From contig NZ_JANAVO010000001.1 of the NCBI RefSeq assembly GCF_024213555.1, forward strand, positions 434,001-498,000: a stretch of DNA of 64,000 nucleotides, read 5' to 3'. The position numbers were made by a program, and so were the translations under genes. This DNA comes from Allokutzneria sp. A3M-2-11 16. Lineage in GTDB: Bacteria; Actinomycetota; Actinomycetes; Mycobacteriales; Pseudonocardiaceae. Of this stretch, positions 38,905 to 47,698 are shown one piece after another. A model generated the notes under the pieces. That model was not told the DNA's origin. It saw nothing but the letters and a program-made list of their open reading frames with translations, and ran no database searches. Position 1 is the stretch's first letter. The number at the start of each line of letters is the position of its first letter.

Positions 38905-39453
38905 TCAGACGCGGAAGACCAGCTGCATGAGCAGGGTCGCGGCCACGGCGAGGGCGAGGCAGCCGACGCCGACGCCGAGTGGTCTGCGGGACCAGAAGAA
39001 ACCGGTGTCCAGGCCGAGGCGGCCGGGTCCGGTCAGCACCACGCCCGCGGCCATCGCGCCGAGGGCGAGGTCGAACTCGAAACCGGCGCCCTGCTGGCCG
39101 AGGAAGAAGCCCCCGCCCCACTTCAGGATCACCACGTTGATCATGATGGCCAGCAGTCCGGCCGCGGCCAGCGGGGTGAACAGGCCGATCACCACGAGCG
39201 CGCCGCCGACCAGCTCGGTCAGGCCGGTGAGCCACGCCAGCATGGTGGTCTGGGTGAACCCCTTGCTCTGCAGGAACTGCGCGAACCCGTTGATGCCCGG
39301 TCCGCCGAACGCGCCGAAGATCTTCTGCGCGCCGTGCGCGATGAACGTGCCGCCCAGCGCGAACCGCAGCACCAGCTGCCCGAAGTCCGCACCCGCCGTC
39401 CAGGTGAACGGACGGATCTCGCCACTGCCGGCCGACTCTCCCTGAGTGCTCAC
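38905..39453 (-). CDS. DoxX family membrane protein
   Basis: 182 aa with four to five membrane segments (LVLRFALGGTFIAHGAQKIFG, MLAWLTGLTELVGGALVVIGLF, LLAIMINVVIL, LALAVAATLLMQLVF by parts). The GxxF-xxHGxxKxFG motif is diagnostic for DoxX. Orthologous by position to Rv3005c; in mycobacteria DoxX, SseA and SodA form a membrane oxidoreductase complex that handles oxidative stress. Monocistronic. Confidence 0.9.
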   Translation of the reverse strand: MSTQGESAGSGEIRPFTWTAGADFGQLVLRFALGGTFIAHGAQKIFGAFGGPGINGFAQFLQSKGFTQTTMLAWLTGLTELVGGALVVIGLFTPLAAAGLLAIMINVVILKWGGGFFLGQQGAGFEFDLALGAMAAGVVLTGPGRLGLDTGFFWSRRPLGVGVGCLALAVAATLLMQLVFRV

Positions 39454-39522
39454 GCGCCCACGCTAGGGGATCGGCGCGTCCGGGGCGACCGATTCGAGTA
39501 GGTGTCGCCCCGGACTTGTCCC

Positions 39523-42168
39523 CTAGGGGATCCGCCAGATCTGCGCGCCGGTGCCGTTGCAGTCGAAGATCTGCAGCTGCGTGCCGTTGGTGGTCGTGCT
39601 GTTGGGAACGTCGAGGCAGCGGCCGGACATGGGGCTCACCACCCCGCCGCCCGCCTTCGGCCACCACTGCTGCGCGGAGGTGCCGTTGCACTGCCACAGC
39701 TGGATCTTCGTGCCGTTGGCGGTGCCGCTGTTGCTGACGTCGAGGCACTTGCCGAGCGCGCGCACGGAGCCGTCGGAGGCGAAGGTCCACTGTTGCGCGG
39801 CGCCGCCGTTGCAGTCCCACAGCTGGACCTTGGTGCCGTCCGCGGTCGCGCCCTGGTCGACGTCGACGCACTTCGCGGCGAGCCCCGTGACCGGTCCGGT
39901 GCGGGGCTGCGCCGGACCCACGTCGAAGGACGGCGGAGCGTCGGCCGCGGCCGAACCCCAAGCGGTGTTCGGGCTCGCGCCGAGGGTGTAGTCGAGGGTG
40001 CCGCCGTTGCGGACCATGTCCTCACCGACCCAAGGCTTCGTCGAAGCCTGGCCGTTGACGCGCAAGCTCTGCACGTACTTGTTGGCGTCGCTGGCCTGCG
40101 GCGCGGTGATCTTGATGGTGACGCCGTTGCCCCGTGTGATGGTGATTTCCGGGAACAGCGGGCTGGCCAGCACAAGCTCACTACGCCCCGGAGCCTCGGG
40201 ATACATGCCCAGTGCGGCCCAGACTCCCCAGGACGCCATCTGCCCGAGGTCGTCGTTCCCGACGTATCCGTCTGGCGCGGGCTTGAAGATGCTTGTCAGT
40301 GCGCGACGGACGATGTCCTGCGTCTTATAAGGCGCTCCGGCATAGGCGTAGGCCCACGGAGTGTTCAGCGTCGGCTCGTTGCCCAAGTACGCGTAGGGCT
40401 TCTTCGGGCCAGCGTTGAGTTCCGTGAAGAACGTGTCCAGCCGCGGCAGCACGGCCGCGTCCCCGCCCATCGAGTCGAAGAGCCCACGGTGGTTGTAGGG
40501 CACCATCCACGAGTACTGCGCGCCGTTGCCTTCGACGTACTCGTTCTCCTGTGTCGGTGAGAACAAGGGCCAGGTGCCGTCGCCGTTGCGGGGCTGAATG
40601 GTCTTGATGCCGGAGTTGAGCAGACTGCGCCAGTTCTGCGCTCTACGCAGGAAAAGCTCGTGCGTGGCGTTGTCACCGATGCGCGCGGCGAACTGTGAGA
40701 CGGCGAAGTCCGCGCTCGTGTACTCAAGCGTGGTCGACGCGGTCCCCCATACTCCGCTCGTGCCCGCGGGGATGTAGCTCTGTCCGTCGTACTGGACGTG
40801 TCCGGGGCGTTGGCGCGGGTCGCGGCTGCCGGTGACCATGCGCTGCAACGCGTCCGCGGTGTTGAAGTTCGTTGCGCCGAACGCGTGCATGCTCGCGACG
40901 ATGATGGACATCGGGTCGCCGTTCATCACGCCGGTGCCGCCGTTGGCCACGGTCCACCTGTCGAAGTAGCCGCCCTGTGTCGCCTGGTTCACCGCGGACT
41001 GCGCGATGTCGGAGGCTTCCTTGGGTGCCAACAACGCGACGAGTTGCACCTGCGAGCGGTAGACGTCCCAGCCCGAGAACGTGGCGTGCTGGACGCGCCC
41101 GGCCGGGACCTTGTGGATGCGGCGGTCAAAGCCGATGTAGCTACCGTCGACGTCGCTGAACACGTTGGGGTGCAACAGCGAGTGGTACAGGTTCGTGTAG
41201 AGCCTGCTCCGCTGCGTGTCTGTGCCGCCCGTGACCGAGATCCTGCCGAGCAGCTCGTTCCACGTCGCCCTGGTGCCGTCGCGAACTTGCTCGAACGTGC
41301 GCGTGCCCTGCTCCGCGTCAAGGTTGGCCTTTGCGCCTTCAAGGCTCACGTAGGAGATACCGACGCGCGCGGTCACCGTCGAGGACGCGAAGGACACCAA
41401 TGCCTTCGCCGCAGGTGCGTCCTTAGTGGACTGTGCGCTCTTCCGCGTGCGATCGACGCTGTTGTCCTTGCTGACGATTCCCGACTGCACGAATGGTTGG
41501 TCGAACGCGGCGTGGAAGTACAAGCGATACCGGTTGCCGGTGTTGCAGAAGCCGCCGCTGTCGGTGAAGCCGGTCAAAGTGTTGGTGCCGATCGTGATCG
41601 CACCGGTGGCGGGGTTGAAGCCGCGCGCCGCGTCGGCCGTCAGCGAGGCGCGTTGGCCCGCTGGGTAGGTGAAGCGCGCGATGCCGGAACGCTGTGTCGC
41701 GGCGAGATCGGTGCGGATGCCGTTGTCGAAGCGCACGCCGTACGTGCCTGGCGACGCGCTCTCGTTGGCGTGGGAGAACGTGTGGTGCTCTACGGGCTGA
41801 TCGCCGAGCACTGGCAGGAACGGGATGTTGCCGTGGTCACTGCACCCCGCGCCCGAGATGTGGGTGAGGCTGAACCCGCGGATGCGGTTGTCCTCGTAGT
41901 GGTAGCCGCCGTGCTGGTGGGTGACGGTGTCCGGGCTCCACTGGAGCATCCCGAACGGGGCGTCGGCGCCGGGGAAGGTGTTGCCCGCTCCTCCGCCGTG
42001 TCCGAAGTCTGGGCCGCCCGGCTTGGTCCCGACGAACGTGTTCACGTACTGCGCGGGATCACTGATCGCTTCCGCGCGTGGTGCCGCGGTGGCCTGGGCG
42101 CCGCTGACCAGCAGTGCGCCGACGGCGGCGAGAACAAGGGGCAGACGAGCTAAGCAGGGGCCGCTCAT
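39523..42168 (-). CDS. Secreted GH92 alpha-mannosidase with C-terminal ricin-B lectin domain
   Basis: 881 aa. Signal peptide ~1-29 (LPLVLAAVGALLVSGAQATAA). GH92 catalytic region ~35-740: YVNTFVGTKPGG, GNTFPGADAPFGMLQWSPDT, GYHYEDNRIRGFSLTHISGAGCSDHG by parts, and SLLHPNVFSDVDG, GNDDLGQMASWGVWAALGMYP near its end, typical Ca-dependent exo-mannosidase motifs. Residues ~750-881 carry three Q-x-W type repeats (AAQQWTF, SAQQWWP, GAQIWRI), a ricin-type beta-trefoil that binds galactose- or xylose-rich glycans. Codon use and sequence style differ slightly from neighbours (for example 40660-41500), suggesting acquisition. It likely releases mannose from fungal or glycoprotein mannans. Confidence 0.93.
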   Translation of the reverse strand: MSGPCLARLPLVLAAVGALLVSGAQATAAPRAEAISDPAQYVNTFVGTKPGGPDFGHGGGAGNTFPGADAPFGMLQWSPDTVTHQHGGYHYEDNRIRGFSLTHISGAGCSDHGNIPFLPVLGDQPVEHHTFSHANESASPGTYGVRFDNGIRTDLAATQRSGIARFTYPAGQRASLTADAARGFNPATGAITIGTNTLTGFTDSGGFCNTGNRYRLYFHAAFDQPFVQSGIVSKDNSVDRTRKSAQSTKDAPAAKALVSFASSTVTARVGISYVSLEGAKANLDAEQGTRTFEQVRDGTRATWNELLGRISVTGGTDTQRSRLYTNLYHSLLHPNVFSDVDGSYIGFDRRIHKVPAGRVQHATFSGWDVYRSQVQLVALLAPKEASDIAQSAVNQATQGGYFDRWTVANGGTGVMNGDPMSIIVASMHAFGATNFNTADALQRMVTGSRDPRQRPGHVQYDGQSYIPAGTSGVWGTASTTLEYTSADFAVSQFAARIGDNATHELFLRRAQNWRSLLNSGIKTIQPRNGDGTWPLFSPTQENEYVEGNGAQYSWMVPYNHRGLFDSMGGDAAVLPRLDTFFTELNAGPKKPYAYLGNEPTLNTPWAYAYAGAPYKTQDIVRRALTSIFKPAPDGYVGNDDLGQMASWGVWAALGMYPEAPGRSELVLASPLFPEITITRGNGVTIKITAPQASDANKYVQSLRVNGQASTKPWVGEDMVRNGGTLDYTLGASPNTAWGSAAADAPPSFDVGPAQPRTGPVTGLAAKCVDVDQGATADGTKVQLWDCNGGAAQQWTFASDGSVRALGKCLDVSNSGTANGTKIQLWQCNGTSAQQWWPKAGGGVVSPMSGRCLDVPNSTTTNGTQLQIFDCNGTGAQIWRIP

Positions 42169-42276
42169 GCCGTACTCCTCGGAGCAGAGGTGACAACGTT
42201 GTCAGCCCCTGCATCCTCCCAAGGACATCGCGCCGCTTCTAGGCCAAAACCGGTGAATCGCGGCGCGGGTAGGCAC

Positions 42277-42394
42277 GTCTTCAAGTACCCCGACCCCGCT
42301 GCCAACAGTCTTCAACCGCCCCGAACCCCGGCGGACGCGGTGGGTTGGGGGCGGTTTGAGACCGCTGGGGAGGGGGTTGGGGGTACTTGAAGAC
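42277..42394. repeat. 118-bp TACTTGAAGAC-family palindromic element
   Basis: Bounded by GTCTTCAAGTAC (42277-42288) and its complement GTACTTGAAGAC (42383-42394). The interior also has paired halves (AACCGCCCC / GGGGCGGTT). Its right end lies 18 bp before the stop codon of the leftward dehydrogenase. Confidence 0.85.
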
Positions 42395-42412
42395 GGGGGA
42401 ACCCCGGCTGGG

Positions 42413-43321
42413 TCAGTAGGCGCCGCGGATGACGTTGTCGGGGTCCTTGCCCGCGGCGAACTGCTCGATCTGGCGGGCGGCGATCGCCCAGGCGCGTTCG
42501 CCGCGACCGGTCACGCTGCCCGCGACGTGCGGGGTGAGCAACAGGTTCGGCGCCGTCCACAGTGGATGGCCGGGCGGCAGCGGCTCCGGGTCGGTGACGT
42601 CCAGCGCTGCGCGCAGACGGCCGGAGTTCAGCTCGGCCACCAACGCGTCGGTCTCCACCACCGGTCCGCGTGCCGCGTTCACCAGGATCGCGCCGTCACG
42701 CATGCGGGACAGGAACTCCGCGTCGACCATGCGCCGCGTCGCGTCCGTCATCGGCACGACCATGATCACCGCGTCGTGCTCGCCGAGCAGGTCGGGCAGC
42801 TCGTCCACCCCGTGCACGCCCGCACGCGCGCGGGTGGCGACGAGCGTGGTGTGCGCGTCGAAGGTGTCGAAGCGGCGCCGCAGCTGCTCGCCGAGGTCAC
42901 CCGCGCCCACGACGAGCATTCGCTTGTCCTGCATGGTGTCCGTGACGTGGAAGTCCCACTCGCCCGCGCGCTGGGCCGCGTCGAACGCGGGCAGATCGCG
43001 GTAGAACGACAACAGCGCGGCGAAGACCCACTCCGCGGTGCTGCCGCCGTGCGCACCCCGGCAGTTCGACAGCTGCACGCCATCCGGGACGTGGCCGATC
43101 CACGCCTCGACGCCCGCGGTGAGCAGCTGCACGAGCCTGAGCCGGGGCATCCGCTCCATGATGTGCACGAGCTTGCCGACCGAGAGGAACGGCGGGACGA
43201 GCACCTCCGCCTCCGCCAGCCGCGCGGGGTCGGAGGTGTCCAGCACCAGCGCGCGCACTCCGTCCACAGTGGACAGAGCGGCGACGCCGTGGTCATCGGG
43301 AACGAGCACGGTCAGCGTCAC
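42413..43321 (-). CDS. D-isomer specific 2-hydroxyacid dehydrogenase
   Basis: 302 aa from GTG 43321; TAACGT 7 nt earlier predicts a leaderless message. NAD domain motif VVGAGDLGEQLRRRF (~137-151) departs from GxGxxG only by a conserved variant; catalytic Arg-Glu-His set: NAARGPVVETDALV, DPEPLPPGHPLW and TPHVAGSV. Substrate unknown; similar proteins are annotated as phosphoglycerate or glyoxylate/hydroxypyruvate reductases. Contains two TCCACWGTGGA 11-mers (42556 and 43263). Confidence 0.88.
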   Translation of the reverse strand: MTLTVLVPDDHGVAALSTVDGVRALVLDTSDPARLAEAEVLVPPFLSVGKLVHIMERMPRLRLVQLLTAGVEAWIGHVPDGVQLSNCRGAHGGSTAEWVFAALLSFYRDLPAFDAAQRAGEWDFHVTDTMQDKRMLVVGAGDLGEQLRRRFDTFDAHTTLVATRARAGVHGVDELPDLLGEHDAVIMVVPMTDATRRMVDAEFLSRMRDGAILVNAARGPVVETDALVAELNSGRLRAALDVTDPEPLPPGHPLWTAPNLLLTPHVAGSVTGRGERAWAIAARQIEQFAAGKDPDNVIRGAY

Positions 43322-43384
43322 GGGGCGCACGTTACCCGCACCGGTACCTGCGTCCGATCGCGAAGTGCGGCACACTTCGTCGCG

Positions 43385-44287
43385 ATGGAAGAGCGCTGGG
43401 TGTCGGGCACGGACGGCACGAAGATCAGAGCGTGGCGCGCGGGTCGCGCGGGCCCGCCGGTACTGCTGTGCGCGGGCCTCGGCACGCCGGTCGAGGCGTG
43501 GCCCTCGTTGACGCGGCCGGACGCGACGGTGCGCGTGCACGGCTGGCACCACCGCGGCACCTTCGACTCCGCACGGCCCACCGACGAGAACCGCATCCAG
43601 CTGGACGACCACGTCGGCGACGCGCTGGCCGTCCTCGACGACGCCGGTATCCGGCGCTGCGTCGTCGTGGGCTGGTCGCTCGGGGTCACGGTGGCCACCG
43701 AACTCGCCCGCCGCCACCCGGACCGGGTCGCCGGGCTGATGCTGGTGGGCGGCGCCCCCGGCGCGTTCTTCGACGACGTCCTCGGCGTTCTCGGCCTGCC
43801 GAAGGCGCTGAGCCGGGTGCTCGCGCGCGGCGGAACGCAGGCCCTGCGCTGGGCCGGTCCGCTGCTCGACGCGGTGGCGCACCGGCTGCCCGCGCACCTG
43901 TTGCCGGGCAACGAGGCCGTTCGCGTCTCGGCGCAGCGGTTCCTCCAGCACGACTGGCGGTGGTACTGGACGCTCGCCCTCGCCCTCGGCGACTCTGGCA
44001 GGCAGGACCTCAGCACGCTGTCGTGCCCGGTCACCGTGCTCGCCGGGCGCTACGACGTGCTGGCCGACCCGCGCGGGGCGTGGTCGGCCACCGGGCCGCT
44101 GCCGCAGGCGCGGCTGCGGGTGCTGCCGTGCGGCCACTTCGTGCCGTTGGAGGCGCCCGACGTGCTCGCCGCCGAGCTGGATCTGCTGGTGGAGCGCGCG
44201 GAGGCGGTGCGTGACGCACTCGACTACGCCGATCCGCGCCCACTCACCCCGGATTCACCGGGGCCCGCCTACCCTGGTCGATCGTGA
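43385..44287 (+). CDS. Alpha/beta hydrolase
   Basis: 300 aa. Oxyanion segment LLCAGLGTPVEAW, nucleophile elbow GWSLGVTVA (Ser about residue 100), catalytic Asp in LAGRYDVLADP and His in PCGHFVPLEAPD give a complete triad. Substrate unknown. Its stop overlaps the LppZ-like gene start by 4 bp, so they are translated together. Confidence 0.88.
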   Translation: MEERWVSGTDGTKIRAWRAGRAGPPVLLCAGLGTPVEAWPSLTRPDATVRVHGWHHRGTFDSARPTDENRIQLDDHVGDALAVLDDAGIRRCVVVGWSLGVTVATELARRHPDRVAGLMLVGGAPGAFFDDVLGVLGLPKALSRVLARGGTQALRWAGPLLDAVAHRLPAHLLPGNEAVRVSAQRFLQHDWRWYWTLALALGDSGRQDLSTLSCPVTVLAGRYDVLADPRGAWSATGPLPQARLRVLPCGHFVPLEAPDVLAAELDLLVERAEAVRDALDYADPRPLTPDSPGPAYPGRS

Positions 44288-45462
44288 CGACCCGGAGCAG
44301 ACGATCCCGCGGCGCGGCCGTGCTGGCCGCAGTCTCCGCGTTCGGCCTGCTCGCGGCGGGCTGCGCGTCCTTCCCGGAGCAGCCGAGAGCGCAGTGGACG
44401 CCACGCCCGCACCTCGAACCGCAGGCCGGGCCGAACCCGCAGATGCCCGGCGGTGGCGGCAACCCGAACCAGCGACCGCCGCGGCAGGGCCCGAGCGGAC
44501 CGCCGAAGCCGCCCGAGGGCTGCAAGGACTACAGCCCCGCGGTGATGGCGACCTGCCTCGACCCGATCTCGGCGGTGGCCGTGCTGCCGGACGGCAAGAC
44601 CGCGTTCGTCGCCGAGCGGACCACCGGCCGGGTGCTGCGCACTGTGGAAGGCACGCAGGACACCACGCTCGTCGCCGAACTCTCGGTGGACACCACTGGT
44701 GACGGTGGCCTGACCGGGCTCGCGCTGTCGCCGTCCTTCCGCGAGGACAACCTGATCTACGCGTACATCACCACCAGCACCGACAACCGCGTGGTACGCA
44801 TCGCCCCGAAGGACTCGGCGAAGCCGGTGCTGACCGGGATTCCGCGCGGGTCGAGCAACAACGCGGGCGCGCTCACCCGGGACCGCAACGGCGCGCTGCT
44901 GGTGGCTACCGGCAACGCGGGCAACGCCGCGGCAGCGAACGACCCGAACTCGCTCGCGGGCAAGCTGTTGCGGATCGACTCCGCGGGCAAGCCCGCTTCG
45001 GGCAACCCCACCTCGGGGTCGGCCGTCGTGGCTTCCGGCCTGCACTCCCCCGGCGGGATCTGCACCTCGCTCACCGGCCAGCTGACCTGGGTCACCGACC
45101 GGCAGCCGGACCGCGACGTCGCCTACAAGTTCAGCCTCGGCAAGCCGCTCGGCGCGCCCGCGTGGAGCTGGCCGGACAAGCCGGGGGTCGCGGGCTGCGC
45201 GGCCTACCCGGACCTGCTGTCGGTCAACCTGGAGAAGGGCGAGGCGATGTTCGACCTCACCCTCGGCCCGACCGGGGCGTTCACCGGACAGCCCGTGACG
45301 CGGGAGAAGGGCACCTTCGGCAGGCTGCGCGCGGGCGACCTCACCCCGGACGGCGCGGCACTGTGGGTGGGCACCACGAACAAGGGCGGCGGCAAACCCG
45401 TCTCAAGCGACGACCGCGCGGTGATCATCATCCGCCAGTCCGGCGGCAACGGCGTCGACTAG
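44284..45462 (+). CDS. LppZ-like lipoprotein with PQQ/glucose-sorbosone dehydrogenase beta-propeller
   Basis: 392 aa from GTG 44284. Signal peptide with lipobox LLAAGC (Cys27), then a Pro/Gln/Gly-rich linker (~35-75), then a six-bladed propeller of the sugar dehydrogenase family (AVLPDGKTAFVAERTTGRVLR, GGLTGLALSPSFREDNLIY, DRNGALLVATGNAGN by parts). Residues needed for PQQ-dependent catalysis are not clearly kept, so the function may be binding rather than oxidation. Ortholog by position of mycobacterial LppZ next to DoxX. Confidence 0.9.
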   Translation: MTTRSRRSRGAAVLAAVSAFGLLAAGCASFPEQPRAQWTPRPHLEPQAGPNPQMPGGGGNPNQRPPRQGPSGPPKPPEGCKDYSPAVMATCLDPISAVAVLPDGKTAFVAERTTGRVLRTVEGTQDTTLVAELSVDTTGDGGLTGLALSPSFREDNLIYAYITTSTDNRVVRIAPKDSAKPVLTGIPRGSSNNAGALTRDRNGALLVATGNAGNAAAANDPNSLAGKLLRIDSAGKPASGNPTSGSAVVASGLHSPGGICTSLTGQLTWVTDRQPDRDVAYKFSLGKPLGAPAWSWPDKPGVAGCAAYPDLLSVNLEKGEAMFDLTLGPTGAFTGQPVTREKGTFGRLRAGDLTPDGAALWVGTTNKGGGKPVSSDDRAVIIIRQSGGNGVD

Positions 45463-45544
45463 CGATACCCTCACCGCACCACCCACACCCCACCTCCACC
45501 CACGCGTCCTCCTTCTCCGACGACACGTGGGCTGGTCATTTTTG

Positions 45545-45607
45545 CCCGTTTCGTACTCAAAGCCGCGATGAGAGCGCTCCCAAACCCTGTTAAGAGTACG
45601 AAACGGG
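45545..45607. repeat. 63-bp palindromic repeat, CCCGTTTCGTACTC family (copy A)
   Basis: Arms CCCGTTTCGTACTC and its complement are 63 bp end to end, with GAGCGCTCC near the centre. It lies between the LppZ stop and the end of the convergent membrane gene and may terminate both. Confidence 0.85.
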
Positions 45608-45654
45608 AATTCTCCAGCCCCGTGGGCGGGGTGGTGGAGGAGGGGGTGGAGGGG

Positions 45655-46677
45655 TCAGAAGGGGAAGGCGAGCGTGCCGAAGAGGGCGCACAGGAGGCAC
45701 AGGGCGCCGTTCTTCAGCTTGTGGTCGACCAGGATCGCCACGAACTCGCGCAGGAACGCGCTCGGCCAGAAGTACCTGGCGATCGGCGCTCCGACCACGT
45801 GCCCGGTCACCTTGGCCCGTCGCGCGAAGGCCGCCGCGCGGAGCACGTGGTAGTTGCTGGTGACCACGACGCAGCGGTAGCCGGGCTCGCGCTCCGCCAT
45901 CATCTCGCCGCTGAAGATCAGGTTCTGCAACGTGGTCCGCGACTTCTCCTCCAGCACGACGCGGTTCGAGGGCACGCCACGGGAGATCAGGTAGTCGGCC
46001 ATCGCGCGCGCTTCCGAGATCGAGGCGCCGGGGCCGCGCCCGCCGGAAACGATGATCATGGCTTCAGGAAACGACGCCGCGACCTCCCGCGCCTTGTCCA
46101 GCCGCCCGGCCAGCTGCGCGGGCACCTCGTCCCCCTTGAGCCCCGCGCCGAGGACCACGATGAAGTCGGTGCGGCCGCGGTGGCCGACGCGCGCGTAGAG
46201 GATCGAGTACAGCAGGAAGCAACCGAAGGCGAAGGCGATGTAGCCGACCCCGCCCGCGGCGGCGCCGACCAGGATGCGGGCCAGCGGGTTGCTCGCTGAC
46301 ATCGCGACCGCCATCGCGAACACCGCGACCACGGTGCCGCAGAGGATGCCGATGCCCAGGAGCAGGGAGAGCAGGTTGGCCAGCCGCCACCCCTCGCGCC
46401 ACAGCATCACGATCCCGTTGACCATCAGGAAGCCAGAGAGCCCGACGATGAGCAGCGGGCTGACCAGCAGCAACGGGACCAGCATGGCCTTCACGGTCCC
46501 CGGGGAGGCGACGGCCAGGTCGAGCATCCACGACGCCACGAGGAAGCCCAGCGAGATCACCAGGTAGGCGCCGTTGCGCAGCCGCCTGCGGTCGATCACG
46601 AAGCCGACCAGGAAGGCGACGAACCACAGACCGGCGACCACGTAGCAGAACATCGCCAGGCCGCTGTACTTCTCCAT
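45655..46677 (-). CDS. YdcF/ElyC/SanA-type membrane protein (DUF218)
   Basis: 340 aa from ATG 46677; TACCGT 6 nt before fits a leaderless start, though an in-frame GTG at 46698 exists. Five to six membrane helices (~8-170) precede the DUF218 domain: FIVVLGAGLKGDEVPAQLAGRLDKA (by parts), IIVSGGRGPGASISEARAMADYL, EEKSRTTLQNLIFS and VTSNYHVLRAAAFA. Members act in cell-envelope integrity. It ends with a last hydrophobic segment. Confidence 0.9.
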   Translation of the reverse strand: MEKYSGLAMFCYVVAGLWFVAFLVGFVIDRRRLRNGAYLVISLGFLVASWMLDLAVASPGTVKAMLVPLLLVSPLLIVGLSGFLMVNGIVMLWREGWRLANLLSLLLGIGILCGTVVAVFAMAVAMSASNPLARILVGAAAGGVGYIAFAFGCFLLYSILYARVGHRGRTDFIVVLGAGLKGDEVPAQLAGRLDKAREVAASFPEAMIIVSGGRGPGASISEARAMADYLISRGVPSNRVVLEEKSRTTLQNLIFSGEMMAEREPGYRCVVVTSNYHVLRAAAFARRAKVTGHVVGAPIARYFWPSAFLREFVAILVDHKLKNGALCLLCALFGTLAFPF

Positions 46678-46713
46678 GCGGGGACGGTAATTGATCACTC
46701 CGCATGGCCGCGT

Positions 46714-47544
46714 TCAGGCCGAACCCTCCGATCGGGTCCTCTCCGCCATGAGGAACAGCAGGACGATGCCGAGCACCGCGCCGCCGAGCACCTTGGCCAG
46801 CTCGGTGAACGCGGTCAGGACCGGCAGCCCGCCCCGTCCGAGCGGAGTGCCGCCGAGCACGACCACCATGCTCCACAGTCCCCACGAGAACATCGCGCCG
46901 CTGCCCAGCCACGCCGCCGCCAACGGCCCCCAGCCGTTGCGGCCGCGCACGAGCATCTGCATGCCGATCGCACCGGCCAACGCGAAGGCGTTGAGGTCGA
47001 CGACGGCGACGCCGAGCGCGAGCACCGAGCCCAGGTTCACGAGAGCGAGCTGAAGTCCCGCCGTGTCCGTCAGAGGTTGTTGTCCCGCAACGAAAAGCGG
47101 CTCCCACCGAGCCCGCGCGTAGAGCACGAAGGCGATCGCGAGCAGCACGCCCTGGAGGCTGAACCCGGAGTAGACCACCGTGTAGACCCACGGCTGCACC
47201 GGACCTGCGCCGGGCGAGACGTCACCGCTCAGCGCGGAGATCGGCGTCGAGATCGCGATGGGCCCCAGCAGCCCGGTGGCCACCCACATCGGGAAAACCA
47301 CCGCCCAGGCGGGAAGCCGCATCCCCCACGAGTGGGTCAGCACGAGCGCGACGACGATCGCGACGGCGTCCATCGCCGCGGTGACGGCGTTGAGCGCGAG
47401 CATGCTCGGCTCGCGCAGCACGGACGGGTCGGAGAAGCCGATACCGTTGCCGCTCAACCACAGGATCTTGAGCGTGAGGTACGGGACCGCGCACAGCACC
47501 GCCGCGTAGCCGATGATCAGCCGCTTCTTCATGTGCTCAAGCAT
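46714..47544 (-). CDS. Hypothetical multi-pass membrane protein
   Basis: 276 aa from ATG 47544 (another ATG at 47532). About seven or eight hydrophobic segments (LIIGYAAVLCAVPYL, AVTAAMDAVAIVVALVL, AVVFPMWVATGLLGPIAI, VLLAIAFVLYARA, and three more). LTLKILWLSGNGIGF is a feature seen in other actinobacterial membrane proteins of unknown role. No family named. Same strand as the DUF218 gene, 36 bp upstream of it, so co-transcription is likely. Confidence 0.7.
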   Translation of the reverse strand: MLEHMKKRLIIGYAAVLCAVPYLTLKILWLSGNGIGFSDPSVLREPSMLALNAVTAAMDAVAIVVALVLTHSWGMRLPAWAVVFPMWVATGLLGPIAISTPISALSGDVSPGAGPVQPWVYTVVYSGFSLQGVLLAIAFVLYARARWEPLFVAGQQPLTDTAGLQLALVNLGSVLALGVAVVDLNAFALAGAIGMQMLVRGRNGWGPLAAAWLGSGAMFSWGLWSMVVVLGGTPLGRGGLPVLTAFTELAKVLGGAVLGIVLLFLMAERTRSEGSA

Positions 47545-47579
47545 CTGGTCGCGGCGGGTGAAACGGCTCCCGCACGCGA

Positions 47580-47615
47580 GTGGGCCGCCTCCCCCACGAG
47601 GGGGAGACGGCCCAC
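47580..47615 (-). terminator. Terminator after gatB
   Basis: GTGGGCCGCCTCCCCC pairs with GGGGGAGACGGCCCAC (one G-U) around ACGA. Confidence 0.8.
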
Positions 47616-47654
47616 GGCAGAGGTTGGGGGGCGGTTTACGACCTCCGTGACCCG

Positions 47655-47698
47655 GGTTCGCCGTACTTGAAGACCGGCGAACCACCCGGGCGGATGGG
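47655..47698. repeat. TACTTGAAGAC-family copy ending at the gatB stop
   Basis: GTACTTGAAGAC (47663-47674) lies in the loop of a 9-bp hairpin GGTTCGCCG/CGGCGAACC; the gatB stop follows 25 bp later. Confidence 0.75.
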
